Source of the DNA: Phascolarctobacterium succinatutens CAG:287
GTDB taxonomy: Bacteria; Bacillota; Negativicutes; Acidaminococcales; Acidaminococcaceae
Direction of reading: 5' to 3'
DNA length: 64,000 nucleotides
Assembly (NCBI RefSeq): GCF_000434895.1
Contig: NZ_FR892795.1
Coordinates: 85,980 to 149,979 of the forward strand
The position numbers and the translations under genes were made by a program. The notes below the pieces were generated by a model. It was not told the DNA's origin, searched no databases, and saw only the letters and a program-made list of their open reading frames with translations. Shown here piece by piece: positions 15,818 to 23,891 of the stretch. How positions within the stretch are numbered: the stretch's first letter is position 1; each line of letters starts with the position of its first letter.

Positions 15818-17848
15818 TTATTGGTGCCACAAGCCATAATAATGAATAATATAGTTTGTTAAAGCATCCTCATATTCTGTGTCCGGTACAGGCTTATCCA
15901 TCTGATCGACCAAATGACGCTCATCCGACCAGTAGAACGCCTTACCGCCAAAGTAGCCTAAGGCATAGGGAATATCCGTAGGCTGCAGAAGATTGCGACC
16001 CATGAATTTTTCCGGCACATCAATGCCCAGCAGATACAACAGCGTCGGCGCCAGATCAATCTGCGAAGCATATTCATTGGTGCGCAGATTGTTGAGCGGT
16101 GCCAGGTTCTTCGATACAAAAATCAGCGGAATAGGTGCAATGCTCTGTTTATCCTCAGCCTTGGTAACAAGCTTCGTATACTCGCCGCCGCTGTGCGGAT
16201 TATGGTCACTCGTAATGATGAACAGCGTTCTGTCATCCATCAGTCCGCGCTTCTGCGCTTCCTTAAAGAAATGCTCCAGCGTTTTATCAACCCAATAGAC
16301 GCCGCGCACCGTTATAAAGGTATTGCTGCGCACCTTATCCGGCATTTCGTTCCAGCTGAAGCCGGTATAAGGATAAGGCTGATGCATATCCAGCGTTTTG
16401 GTAACCATCACCAGACGGTCATTCTTCGCCTTAGCTTTTTCCAACAGCTTCAGTGTTTCCTCATACATTACGTCATTATGGAAGCCCCAGCCGCTGGCAC
16501 CTGTATAACCTTGCTTTTCCAGGTATTCCTTGGCATAATATTCGTTCATGCCGAACTGCGTCGGATATTCGCGCAGCTCGTTGGCATAATACTGGCTGGA
16601 AGCATTCATGAAAATACCGCGCATTCCCGCTGCCTGCACACTGCGGAACAGCGAGGGAGTATTTTTGCCGGGAATATCCTTATCCATAATCAGATGCGAA
16701 CGGAAGGTAGCATTCAGCCCCTGCGTTGTCGGCACGGCAGAGGAATAATACCTGTTCATATGCGGATAACGGATAACCAGACTGTTTAAGAACGGTGTAG
16801 CCTCTTCGGGAATATCGTTGTTATAGTAGTTGATGTAATCGCGGTGCATGGATTCCAGAATCAGCAGCACAACACGGTCATACTGCGGTTTGATTTTGGC
16901 TATTTTTGCTTTAGGCTCATCAATGCCCATTTCCGTCAGACGCGTTTTATCCTTGGCAGTCAGCTCGCGCTGCTCCACATGCTTGCCGCCGGCAATTTTA
17001 TCCGTATCAAAAATTGCCTTGCTGACGAAGTTCACGTTAACCGGTACGGAAAGCATATTGCGGTAGTTCATACGCGTCTTTTCGTTCTCTACCTCGGCGT
17101 ACATACCGATAACATTTTCCACGCCGTACATGCCGGCATAGCCAAGCAATCTGTCGGTAAGGTTCAAGCCCAAGGTGAACATGGCCACGCAAAGCAGCGA
17201 CCAGGCAAAGTTCGGCTTACGCTTTTGCGGCTTCGGTACATAAAACAGCAGTAAAATAACAACTATGCTGATAACAATACCGGCAATCATCGTATTGCTC
17301 ATCGTCGCAAAAATACCTTTAACAGCATAGATATTCAGGTTTTGGAAGAGAACGCTCTCCACATGCATGGAGGTCTGCCAAAAATAGAAGCCGTCAAAAA
17401 CCACTGCCAGAGCAGAAAATACATAAACGGCAAAATAAAGGATTTTCATCCCGATGTTGGGCCATTTATGGTAGCACATTGCCATGAGCAGCACAATAAA
17501 AATGTTATTGTTAATACCGGCCAGCACGGAAAGGCTTGTCTGCAAACCTTTATCAAGACTAAGCTGGTTTACCATAAAAAAGGCTTCGCCCAGATAAAGA
17601 ATACCGATAACAATAACGGGAAAATAGCGCTGCAATCTGTCCGGCACACGCTTACGCCGGTAATACAGTACATATGCTATCTCTGCCAAAACGCTGTCAC
17701 GCAATACATGATCAAAAATCTGAAAGCCAAACTCATTCAGCGGAAAGGGGTGCGTTCCGCCGAAGCTTTGCCAGGCAAAAAATCCTTCTACTATGCAGGC
17801 CGCGATAATAAAAATCAGCCAGCCCATTTTTCTGCTTATCCTATTCAC
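15818..17848 (-). CDS. LTA synthase-family membrane sulfatase
   Basis: This 676-residue protein has an N-terminal membrane part (about five helices, residues 1-240) and a large extracytoplasmic sulfatase/alkaline-phosphatase-fold domain. The catalytic Thr lies in SSAVPTTQGLNATFRS; metal ligands include the Glu in VLLILESMHRDY and the Asp-His of FIITSDHNPHSGG. Such enzymes transfer glycerol phosphate or phosphoethanolamine from phospholipids to polymers or lipid A; the acceptor here cannot be told. The start is a GTG following the lipid-kinase gene; an ATG seven codons on is an alternative. It is the last gene of an operon with a GtrA protein and a lipid kinase, which points to envelope glycolipid or polymer modification. 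Confidence 0.85.
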   Translation of the reverse strand: MNRISRKMGWLIFIIAACIVEGFFAWQSFGGTHPFPLNEFGFQIFDHVLRDSVLAEIAYVLYYRRKRVPDRLQRYFPVIVIGILYLGEAFFMVNQLSLDKGLQTSLSVLAGINNNIFIVLLMAMCYHKWPNIGMKILYFAVYVFSALAVVFDGFYFWQTSMHVESVLFQNLNIYAVKGIFATMSNTMIAGIVISIVVILLLFYVPKPQKRKPNFAWSLLCVAMFTLGLNLTDRLLGYAGMYGVENVIGMYAEVENEKTRMNYRNMLSVPVNVNFVSKAIFDTDKIAGGKHVEQRELTAKDKTRLTEMGIDEPKAKIAKIKPQYDRVVLLILESMHRDYINYYNNDIPEEATPFLNSLVIRYPHMNRYYSSAVPTTQGLNATFRSHLIMDKDIPGKNTPSLFRSVQAAGMRGIFMNASSQYYANELREYPTQFGMNEYYAKEYLEKQGYTGASGWGFHNDVMYEETLKLLEKAKAKNDRLVMVTKTLDMHQPYPYTGFSWNEMPDKVRSNTFITVRGVYWVDKTLEHFFKEAQKRGLMDDRTLFIITSDHNPHSGGEYTKLVTKAEDKQSIAPIPLIFVSKNLAPLNNLRTNEYASQIDLAPTLLYLLGIDVPEKFMGRNLLQPTDIPYALGYFGGKAFYWSDERHLVDQMDKPVPDTEYEDALTNYIIHYYGLWHQ

Positions 17849-17866
17849 CTTACACCATTTCCTTGC

Positions 17867-18808
17867 TTACGCCAAAAACTTAATCGGCTCGGACTCCATC
17901 TCAATTAAAAGCGGAGCCGTTGTTACAGCATCTCCGTCAAGCTCTGCTGCAAAATTCTCTTCATTGCAGCGTATTTCCATCTTCTTCGCGGTACGGATAA
18001 TAATATCATTATCTAACGTCAGCGCCTCCATAGCAATACAAGCCGCATAACGGATAAAATCGCCGCGCTTATCCCCGGTAAACAGCGCCGCATGTAAAAG
18101 AGACGATGACAGCGACGCACCGTTAAAGAGGTTATAACGTCCTGCATAATAGCGGCTCTTGCCTACAATAACAGAGGTTGCATCATACCACTGTTCTTCA
18201 TCATCAAAGCGCACCTGAAAACGATAGCGCCAGTTGTTGAACAGCAGCTCCTTACGCATAATCTCTGTTCCCTGCCAAACATAAGCAAGCTTGTTGAGCA
18301 GCTTTTTCTCCTTTTCGGTCACCTTGTCTACAACAAGGGAATCAAAGCCTATACCGGCAACCGTCAAAAAGACGTTGCCGTTGGCGCGTCCCAGATAAAC
18401 AGGCACCTCTATACCTTTGGATACTCGTTTAAACCACTTATGCGGGTCCGCCTTAAGCAGCAGCTCCTTAGCCACCAGATTTACCGTACCGGCAGGAAAA
18501 ACGCTGATATAAGGCACATACTTGCGATTAGCCAGCTGTTCAATCATAGCCCTGATGGTTCCGTCACCGCCGGCAATTATCACCCAGTCAACCTTTTCCT
18601 CAACTATTTCCGCAGCAATCTGCGGTATCTGGTCAAAGAAGCGGATATCTCGCATTTCTGCATTTTTAGGTCCTACTAATTCCTTCACCAGCTTATAGGT
18701 TTCATTCACCTTAGCCATCATGCTGGCAAAAAGCTGCTTACCGGAATTACGGTTATATAAAAGCACAACCTTTTTAAATTTTTTTACGTCTACATATTCT
18801 CCAGGCAT
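17867..18808 (-). CDS. Diacylglycerol/sphingosine kinase-family lipid kinase
   Basis: This 313-residue cytosolic, membrane-associated kinase carries the DAGK catalytic signature IIAGGDGTIRAMIEQLA (about 77-93), the glycine-rich nucleotide loop, and the C-terminal YegS/BmrU-like beta-sandwich domain with VYLGRANGNVFLTVAGIGFD. It probably phosphorylates diacylglycerol or a related lipid. Recycling diacylglycerol released by LtaS-type transferases is a known need, so its place directly upstream of the LtaS-like gene makes sense. AGGAGTTAGAT precedes the start. It follows the GtrA gene by 2 bp. Confidence 0.9.
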   Translation of the reverse strand: MPGEYVDVKKFKKVVLLYNRNSGKQLFASMMAKVNETYKLVKELVGPKNAEMRDIRFFDQIPQIAAEIVEEKVDWVIIAGGDGTIRAMIEQLANRKYVPYISVFPAGTVNLVAKELLLKADPHKWFKRVSKGIEVPVYLGRANGNVFLTVAGIGFDSLVVDKVTEKEKKLLNKLAYVWQGTEIMRKELLFNNWRYRFQVRFDDEEQWYDATSVIVGKSRYYAGRYNLFNGASLSSSLLHAALFTGDKRGDFIRYAACIAMEALTLDNDIIIRTAKKMEIRCNEENFAAELDGDAVTTAPLLIEMESEPIKFLA

Positions 18809-18810
18809 AT

Positions 18811-19248
18811 CTAACTCCTAAAAATCCATTTTTTACGTGAGAGATAGTTCCATACAACAACAATACAGCTTGTCAGCACCTTAGACAGCATCGGCTGCCA
18901 GTCAAGCAGGCTGACAAAAATATACATCAGCAGCAGGTTAAAGGCCAAGCCTATACAACTTACCAAAAACACCATGCTAAGCTCCTTGCCGCGTTTATAA
19001 CGGCTGCCGCTGTCAAAAACCAGAACATTGCCCAAGAAATAATGATACAGTGTTGCCAGACAAAAGGATAAGGCTGTTGCCAGCATGGTCAGCAGTGTAA
19101 GGCTCAGGCCACTTAAAAGATAGTGGAAGAAAAGGTAGAACAAGGCCCACTCCACCAAGGCCGCCGTACCGCCGACAAACAGATACAGCAAAAGCTTAAT
19201 CAGCTCGCTGTCCGTATAATCAACACCAAATAATATTTTCCTGCGCAT
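18811..19248 (-). CDS. GtrA family membrane protein
   Basis: This 145-residue protein has four hydrophobic helices and the GtrA/DPMS-TMD layout: LLLYLFVGGTAALVEWALFY at the start and a final VVWNYLSRKKWIF, the typical NY-x-x-(S/R)-(K/R)-x-W-x-F ending. GtrA proteins help to flip or present polyprenyl-linked sugars in the inner membrane. First gene of the GtrA, lipid kinase and LtaS-like operon; GGAGTACGCT supplies the ribosome site. Confidence 0.9.
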   Translation of the reverse strand: MRRKILFGVDYTDSELIKLLLYLFVGGTAALVEWALFYLFFHYLLSGLSLTLLTMLATALSFCLATLYHYFLGNVLVFDSGSRYKRGKELSMVFLVSCIGLAFNLLLMYIFVSLLDWQPMLSKVLTSCIVVVWNYLSRKKWIFRS

Positions 19249-19395
19249 AGCGTACTCCAGTCATAGTATAATAGCATATTATATCACCTTTAAGCGAAGT
19301 TTTCAAAGCTTTCCGGTAGGAGATGCTGATGGTGCCAGATTTATATATTTATAAAATTGTTGAAAAAAGATACACTGCCCGCTCCTTTTGTATAG

Positions 19396-19476
19396 CAGCA
19401 TGACGCAGTAAAGAGCGTAACCATCATCGAATTCAAAGATGGCAAGCAGGCTTACCGTACAACAGTAAAACCATGA
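19396..19476 (+). pseudogene. Relic A: 3' end of a LivK-like substrate-binding protein gene
   Basis: Twenty-six codons, reading QHDAVKSVTIIEFKDGKQAY and then RTTVKP before TGA, are nearly identical to the tail of relic B at 20566-20815. They correspond to the C-terminus of a branched-chain amino-acid ABC binding protein. Everything upstream is lost. It is part of a repeated 300-bp block shared with relic B. Confidence 0.8.
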
Positions 19477-19513
19477 TTCCCCTCTCAATATCGGTTCTCC
19501 CAGCGGATTTGTG

Positions 19514-19560
19514 AAAAAAAGTGAGGCTATCATACACTTTTAGTGATAGCCTCACTTTTA
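19514..19560. terminator. Bidirectional terminator within repeat copy A
   Basis: AAAGTGAGGCTATCA and its near-perfect complement pair around a short loop, flanked by A- and T-tracts. It is the counterpart of the hairpin at 20851-20898. Confidence 0.8.
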
Positions 19561-19696
19561 TTTCAGATACTTAATATAAAAAATTTCTATTTTATCAAAG
19601 TGAAATGCATCCATCTTGTAGTACAAATACGATGCACAACACCAGAAATAATCAACAGCTCCTTATTATTGCCTTGTAGCTTTTTAATGGCATCTG
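19558..19696 (-). pseudogene. Relic A: 3' end of an alpha/beta hydrolase gene
   Basis: The minus strand reads DAIKKLQGNNKELLIISGVV then His. After a one-base deletion it continues YLYYKMDAFHFDKIEIFYIK and YLK before TAA. This closely matches the last 45 residues of the intact hydrolase at 20897-22012. The upstream 90 percent of the gene is gone. Confidence 0.82.
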
Positions 19697-19727
19697 AATT
19701 TAACTCAAAATCAAGAATATAAATTAC

Positions 19728-19758
19728 AAAAACAGAGCGATGCTTTCGCACCGCTCTA
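19728..19758 (-). terminator. Intrinsic terminator after the PepSY gene
   Basis: On the minus strand AGAGCGGTGC-gaaa-GCATCGCTCT is followed by GTTTTTG, 30 bp after the stop codon. Confidence 0.88.
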
Positions 19759-19789
19759 AAAAATTAAAAAAACTTATAGAAAATTATTC

Positions 19790-20287
19790 TTAAAGGCTGT
19801 ATTTTACCTCTTTATCCAGCACTACACCAGTTTCCGGATTAACATTCATCTCACCACGCAAACCAGAGGCACTGAATTTCACTTCATATTCATATAATCC
19901 ATGTTCTCTGTCCAATTTCAGTTCATAAATCGACACGTCACCAACTTCTTTAGCAACAATTGCTTTTACATCATCTTTGGACAAGATTACATTAGCGCTG
20001 CCGCCCAACGCTTTTCTTTCCATATTATATTCTTTGATTTTACCATTTATTTGATATACATCAATTTCATATTTTGTCTGAGTAGCAGTATCAAAAAACT
20101 CCACTTCATAATATGGTTGCATTTTTTGCATTTCTGCTTCAGTATGCAGGTAAGTACTACCTGAGGGAACTTGTTTTTGCGCAATTGCACGAGCTTCGTC
20201 CGCACTAATCAGATTAGCAGCAAATGCTGTAGCAGAAATTGCCAAAACAGTCAGTGAGCCAGTAATAATAGCTGTTAATTTTTTCAT
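19790..20287 (-). CDS. Exported PepSY-domain protein
   Basis: This protein of about 165 residues has a Sec signal peptide (MKKLTAIITGSLTVLAISA, cleavage after AFA) and two PepSY-like repeats (about 28-90 and 100-165, each a helix starting (S/D)-x-D-(E/D)-A-(K/R)-A-I followed by three strands). PepSY proteins sit in the envelope and are thought to bind or inhibit peptidases, or sense ligands; no specific role can be given. The start is set at ATG 20287, because AAGGAGG lies seven bases upstream and the six extra codons of the longer frame are that ribosome site itself. Monocistronic with its own terminator. Confidence 0.85.
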   Translation of the reverse strand: MKKLTAIITGSLTVLAISATAFAANLISADEARAIAQKQVPSGSTYLHTEAEMQKMQPYYEVEFFDTATQTKYEIDVYQINGKIKEYNMERKALGGSANVILSKDDVKAIVAKEVGDVSIYELKLDREHGLYEYEVKFSASGLRGEMNVNPETGVVLDKEVKYSL

Positions 20288-20515
20288 GAGATAAACCTCC
20301 TTCAATGTGAAAAGTTACACTATATTTAAAGTATACTAAATTTCTAGGATTTGTATTGTGAAGTTTTTGTGACTTTTTTTAGAAGCTCCAACGCACGCCA
20401 GCGTGAAAATCCCAGTTCTTTTTGTTTCAAGGCAAGAATATATAAAACAAATGCTGCCCCGTTTTTGTAGTATGTGTTGGGAGTTAACATTCACCACTAA
20501 GCTTCCATTTTCCTC

Positions 20516-20546
20516 TTGACTTATAGTATACTTCAGGTATTAAAAT
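20516..20546 (+). promoter_or_regulatory. MerR-type promoter (19-bp spacer), upstream of relic B
   Basis: TTGACT, then a 19-bp spacer TATAGTATACTTCAGGTAT, then TAAAAT. It shares the -35 box and over-long spacer with six other promoters in the 20-32 kb island. It now points into the decayed LivK-like fragment. Confidence 0.65.
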
Positions 20547-20565
20547 ATAAGTAACCAAATTTTAG

Positions 20566-20815
20566 AAAGAATACAACCAAAAGCCCGACGCTCCTGCAGT
20601 ACTCGGCTAACGGCATCAAGCTTTTAGCTGACGCTATCAAACGCGCAGGCTCTGTCGAACCGGCTAAGGTTGCCAAGGCGCTGGCTGAAACAAAATCATT
20701 CAGTGCTGTTACCGGCTCTCTCGGCCTAAACGAAAAGCATGACGCAGTAAAGAGCGTAACAATCATCGAATTCAAAGATGGCAAACAGGCTTACCGCACA
20801 ACTGTAAAACCCTGA
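20566..20815 (+). pseudogene. Relic B: C-terminal fragment of a LivJ/LivK-like binding protein
   Basis: The frame starting KEYNQKPDAPAVLGY continues, after loss of two bases near 20608-20611, as DGIKLLADAIKRAGSVEPAK, VAKALAETKSFSAVTGSLGL and a tail ending TTVKP then TGA. This is the final quarter of a periplasmic branched-chain amino-acid binding protein (type I fold). It is preceded in frame by a stop, and no N-terminal part exists, so it cannot encode a working protein. A 300-bp part of it and its surroundings recurs at 19396-19696. Confidence 0.85.
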
Positions 20816-21035
20816 TTTCCCTCTCATATCGGTTCTCCCGGCAGATTCATAAAAAAGTGAGGCTATCACACACTCTGGTGTGATAGCCTCACTTTTTTAT
20901 TTCAGATACTTCATATAGAAAGCTTCTATTTTATCAAAAGGAATTACGTCCATCTTGTAATATAAATCTGTATGTACTGCCCCCGGAATAATCAAAAGCT
21001 CTTTATTATTTCCTTGCAGCTTTTTAAAAGCATCT
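20735..21035. repeat. Degenerate 300-bp repeat, copy B
   Basis: Counterpart of copy A. This copy contains the tail of relic B, the hairpin at 20851-20898 and the 3' end of the intact hydrolase gene. Confidence 0.8.
20851..20898. terminator. Bidirectional intrinsic terminator
   Basis: AAAAAAGTGAGGCTATCACAC and its complement form an arm of about 20 bp with a tiny loop and T-tracts on both strands. It ends the hydrolase gene on the minus strand. Confidence 0.92.
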
Positions 21036-22012
21036 TCGCTAAAATAACGCGAATGCGCCTTTTCCCCATGAATCATCAGCACAGCACTTTCAATCTCATC
21101 ACTATAAGAAAGCAGCGGCATATTCATGAATGCAGTTAAGGAACTGAGCGTTGCACCTGTCGTCGAACCAAAGGAACGTGGGCTGTATCCAAGCTTTTCC
21201 TGATAATAATCGTGATAATCCTTTACAAACCCCAGAGTTTTCTCATCTACTTCCGTAGGTACGCCGCCTGCCATTTTATAAGTGCCTGTTTTATAGTCGA
21301 TGGTACGCTGCTCGTTGACCTGCTTACGCAAAGCCTTACGTTCTTTTTTTAGCGCTGATGCATCCTTTTCATAATCAAAATAACCGTTGGCAATCACGCG
21401 GCTCATATCATACATCGTCGAAGTCACAGTTGCCTTAATGCGCGTATCCATTGCTGCAGCGTTCAACGCAAAACCTCCCCAGCCGCAGATACCAAGAATA
21501 CCAATTTTTTCCGCATTAACATTTTCCTGTACAGAAAGAAAATCTACTGCTGCAGAAAAATCTTCCGTATTAATATCCGGTGAAGTAGTATTACGCGGTG
21601 CGCCTGCACTTTCACCTGTAAAAGAAGGGTCAAAGGCGATGGTTAAAAAGCCACGTGCAGCCATTTCCTGCGCATAACGGCCGCTAACCTGTTCTTTTAC
21701 TGCGCCATAAGGACCAGCTACAGCAATGGCAGCTAGCTTATCGCCTTTTTTCATTGTTTTTGGCGTATACATATCGGCCACGAGCGTAATTCCATAACGG
21801 TTATGGAACGTTACTTTATGGTGGTTGACATTTTTGTTTTCCGCAAAGGTTTTATCCCAGACATTAGAAAGCTTCTCTGCTTTAATCGTTTCCGCAGGTG
21901 CCTTGCTCGGCGCGTTCACATCTTGCGCTGCTAAAGCAGTGCTTCCACAAGTCATAACAGCTCCACAAGCCATAAGCAGCAAAGTATTTTTTAATCGTTT
22001 ACTTATTTTCAT
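20897..22012 (-). CDS. Exported alpha/beta hydrolase (dienelactone-hydrolase-like)
   Basis: This 371-residue protein has a Sec signal peptide (cleavage near ALA at 27-29) and an alpha/beta hydrolase fold. The nucleophile elbow reads LGICGWGGF, with Cys at about 176 in place of Ser, as in Cys-type dienelactone hydrolases. The general base is probably the His of PGAVHTD (about H347). Oxyanion-region residues lie in AVAGPYGAVK. The substrate is unknown; extracytoplasmic esterase or carbon-carbon hydrolase activity is plausible. AAGGAGGAATAGACCT precedes the start. It is driven by a MerR-type promoter at 22045-22075 and ends in a long terminator. A decayed copy of its 3' end lies at 19558-19696. 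Confidence 0.87.
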   Translation of the reverse strand: MKISKRLKNTLLLMACGAVMTCGSTALAAQDVNAPSKAPAETIKAEKLSNVWDKTFAENKNVNHHKVTFHNRYGITLVADMYTPKTMKKGDKLAAIAVAGPYGAVKEQVSGRYAQEMAARGFLTIAFDPSFTGESAGAPRNTTSPDINTEDFSAAVDFLSVQENVNAEKIGILGICGWGGFALNAAAMDTRIKATVTSTMYDMSRVIANGYFDYEKDASALKKERKALRKQVNEQRTIDYKTGTYKMAGGVPTEVDEKTLGFVKDYHDYYQEKLGYSPRSFGSTTGATLSSLTAFMNMPLLSYSDEIESAVLMIHGEKAHSRYFSEDAFKKLQGNNKELLIIPGAVHTDLYYKMDVIPFDKIEAFYMKYLK

Positions 22013-22044
22013 AGGTCTATTCCTCCTTATCTTTCACTGAAAAT

Positions 22045-22075
22045 AATATACTATTGGGAGTTAACTCTAAGTCAA
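22045..22075 (-). promoter_or_regulatory. MerR-type promoter of the hydrolase gene
   Basis: Minus strand: TTGACT, 19-bp spacer TAGAGTTAACTCCCAATAG, TATATT. The spacer holds the dyad GAGTTAACTC. This is the cleanest operator of the set. Confidence 0.75.
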
Positions 22076-22104
22076 GAACAAAATTTTCGAACTGCAATTT
22101 TTTC

Positions 22105-22135
22105 TTGACTTAGAGCCTGCTCGAAGTATTAAACT
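22105..22135 (+). promoter_or_regulatory. MerR-type promoter, divergent orientation, no obvious gene
   Basis: TTGACT, 19-bp spacer TAGAGCCTGCTCGAAGTAT, TAAACT. It stands back-to-back with the hydrolase promoter, 29 bp between the -35 boxes. Only a convergent minus-strand gene lies downstream, so it may be a relic or make an antisense RNA. Confidence 0.55.
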
Positions 22136-22202
22136 AAAAAAGCTTAATTTCTTGTATTATCCAAAGAAGCTTTTTCTCTTGCTGGATTTACAGTTACCTT
22201 AA

Positions 22203-22715
22203 TTAGTGCTCTATACTAAAATTTACTTTAAAATCGCTTTGCTGCGTACTCAAAATATCTAGTCCCTGTTCAACGTGTCCCAGATAAACCAAATCATTCG
22301 TATATCTGAAATCCTCATAAAACACACTTATATTACCCCATGGAACATAAATACACACATCTCCGGCCTTCGGAGCATGCCCTCTTGGCGCTCCGTCACC
22401 AGTAAGCTTATTTTTAAAATAGCCAATCTTTTCGGTATGATTAAAATCACTCATGGTTATCTCTGCGGGAAGCATATCAATTAAACGCTTCGCTGCCGCA
22501 TTATCCGCAAGTGCTACAACAATATTTTTACTATCAACCTGCAGCTTCAGCTTGATTCCTTGCGCTGCAGCCTGTGACTGCTGCGTTTTATTTTGAGCAG
22601 TCTGCACTTTCGGTACAGGATCCTGAACTGCTTTACTATCAGGTGCATCCGCACCGGCGCAGCCGCTTATAAGCAATGTTACAGCTAAAGCTGTAGAAGC
22701 CAATAATTTTTTCAT
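22203..22715 (-). CDS. Cyclophilin-like fold lipoprotein
   Basis: This protein of about 170 residues begins with a lipoprotein signal (MKKLLASTALAVTLLISGCA, lipidated Cys at 19) and a Gln/Ala-rich linker. The C-terminal domain of about 115 residues (from IKLKLQVDSKNIVVALADNA to the YLGHVEQGLDIL stretch) matches the cyclophilin-like proteins (YhcI/DUF3830-type) often encoded beside flavodoxin genes. The RGHAPKAGDVCIYVPWGNIS stretch is the most characteristic. Isomerase activity is not expected. The start is ATG 22715 behind AAGGAGG; the longer frame merely reads through the ribosome site. It probably acts in the periplasm with the redox proteins encoded nearby. Confidence 0.8.
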   Translation of the reverse strand: MKKLLASTALAVTLLISGCAGADAPDSKAVQDPVPKVQTAQNKTQQSQAAAQGIKLKLQVDSKNIVVALADNAAAKRLIDMLPAEITMSDFNHTEKIGYFKNKLTGDGAPRGHAPKAGDVCIYVPWGNISVFYEDFRYTNDLVYLGHVEQGLDILSTQQSDFKVNFSIEH

Positions 22716-22831
22716 AGTAAACCTCCTTGCAGACATCATTATGTAAAACAGGATTTACCCTTCACCGATAATTATACTAACAGTCTAAATACGCGTCCAA
22801 TACCTATAATAATTGCCGTTGCATGCTTTTT

Positions 22832-22860
22832 TTGCATAATCAGCAAGGCTACGTTATAAT
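22832..22860 (+). promoter_or_regulatory. Sigma-70-type promoter of the LysR gene
   Basis: TTGCAT, 17-bp spacer, TATAAT, 44 bp before the start codon. The spacing is consensus. Confidence 0.7.
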
Positions 22861-22904
22861 AATGCCAAAAATTACAAGCATATCGATAGAAAGGAGCCGA
22901 CGCT

Positions 22905-23795
22905 ATGAACTTTCGTATTCTCAACTATTTTCTGACTGTCGCGCACGAAAAAAATATCACTAAAGCAGCTGAAATCCTGCACATCACGCAGCCTACTTTA
23001 AGCAGACAGCTCATGCAGCTGGAAACAGCGCTGGGCGTCAAGCTTTTCGACCGTGACAAGCATAAATTTGCGCTCACGCCATCGGGGCAATTCCTCGTTG
23101 AACGCGCCCGCGAAATCCTGAATATGGTGGAAAAAACTACGCTCGACATTCAGGAACAGGAACACAACCTCGCTGGCAGCATTGCTATGGGCGCAGGCGA
23201 ATACCAGGCCACAGAGGTACTCGCCAAGCTTATCGGCGGTTTTCAAAAGCAGTACGCTGCTGTAAGCTTTGAGCTTTTCACAAGCTCTTCTGACCTTTTG
23301 CACGATAAGCTTGACAAAGGCCTTTTAGACGTCGCCATCCTGCAGGCTCCTGTCGATACGACGAACTACGACTACCTGCGCCTGCCCATCAGAGAAACCT
23401 GGTGCGTACTCATGCGCAGTGATGCGCCTCTCGCCAGCAAGAACGCCATCACTGCCAGCGATTTAAGCGGTCTACCCATAATTTTGCCTGCACGCCTACA
23501 GGCACGCAGCGAAATTTTCAACTGGCTCAGCGGTGACATTGCTAAGATGCGTTTTATTGGCAACAGTAATCTTTTAGCCAATACTGCCGTCTTTGTTGAG
23601 CAGTGCGGTTATTATGGCATCTCCGTCCAAATGCCTCTGCTCGACGAGAAGCGTTTTACCTATCGCCCACTTACCCCTGCACTGCATAGCGATATTCTGC
23701 TTGTTTGGCGTCGTGACAGACAGCAAAGTCTCGCACTGCAAAAATTTCTTCAGTTCGCAAAATGCTTTTTAAGCATAGAACAAGCGCCAATATAA
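22905..23795 (+). CDS. LysR family transcriptional regulator
   Basis: This 296-residue regulator has the N-terminal winged HTH (ITKAAEILHITQPTLSRQLM, about 18-37) and a type-2 periplasmic-binding-protein-like effector domain (about 90-290). The start follows AAAGGAGCCGACGCT. It is divergent to the cyclophilin-like lipoprotein gene and upstream of the Tat-linked redox genes, so it may control either. A terminator follows at 23831-23867. The effector is unknown. Confidence 0.93.
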   Translation: MNFRILNYFLTVAHEKNITKAAEILHITQPTLSRQLMQLETALGVKLFDRDKHKFALTPSGQFLVERAREILNMVEKTTLDIQEQEHNLAGSIAMGAGEYQATEVLAKLIGGFQKQYAAVSFELFTSSSDLLHDKLDKGLLDVAILQAPVDTTNYDYLRLPIRETWCVLMRSDAPLASKNAITASDLSGLPIILPARLQARSEIFNWLSGDIAKMRFIGNSNLLANTAVFVEQCGYYGISVQMPLLDEKRFTYRPLTPALHSDILLVWRRDRQQSLALQKFLQFAKCFLSIEQAPI

Positions 23796-23798
23796 GTA

Positions 23799-23827
23799 TT
23801 AGACATTTTCCCTGCAAGCTATATAAT
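23799..23827 (+). promoter_or_regulatory. Candidate promoter upstream of the exported reductase gene
   Basis: TTAGAC, 17-bp spacer, TATAAT. The LysR terminator hairpin begins four bases after the -10 box, so a transcript starting here would lie inside the hairpin. It could still be the start point if the partial stem does not terminate. Confidence 0.4.
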
Positions 23828-23830
23828 TTT

Positions 23831-23867
23831 AGGCAGATAACAGAGCGTTATCTGCCTTTTCTTTTTA
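23831..23867 (+). terminator. Intrinsic terminator after the LysR gene
   Basis: AGGCAGATAAC-agagc-GTTATCTGCCT is followed by TTTTCTTTTT. Confidence 0.88.
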
Positions 23868-23891
23868 TGTTTTTGTGAGGAGGAACTTACC

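Larger units (their letters stand above)
19396..19696. repeat. Degenerate 300-bp repeat, copy A
   Basis: This block is colinear with 20735-21035: tail of a LivK-like gene (plus), a long terminator hairpin, then the 3' end of an alpha/beta hydrolase gene (minus). The hairpin half is highly similar; the hydrolase part has drifted more. Confidence 0.8.

Noticed and set aside
20461..20500. An eighth MerR-type site around GGGAGTTAAC on the minus strand
   Set aside because: The dyad half is present, but the -35 position reads AGTGGT and the gene downstream has its own start signals; at most a decayed site.
20533..20784. 83-codon minus-strand reading frame
   Set aside because: It is the antisense of the LivK-like relic, which reads convincingly on the plus strand; the same applies to 19303-19533.
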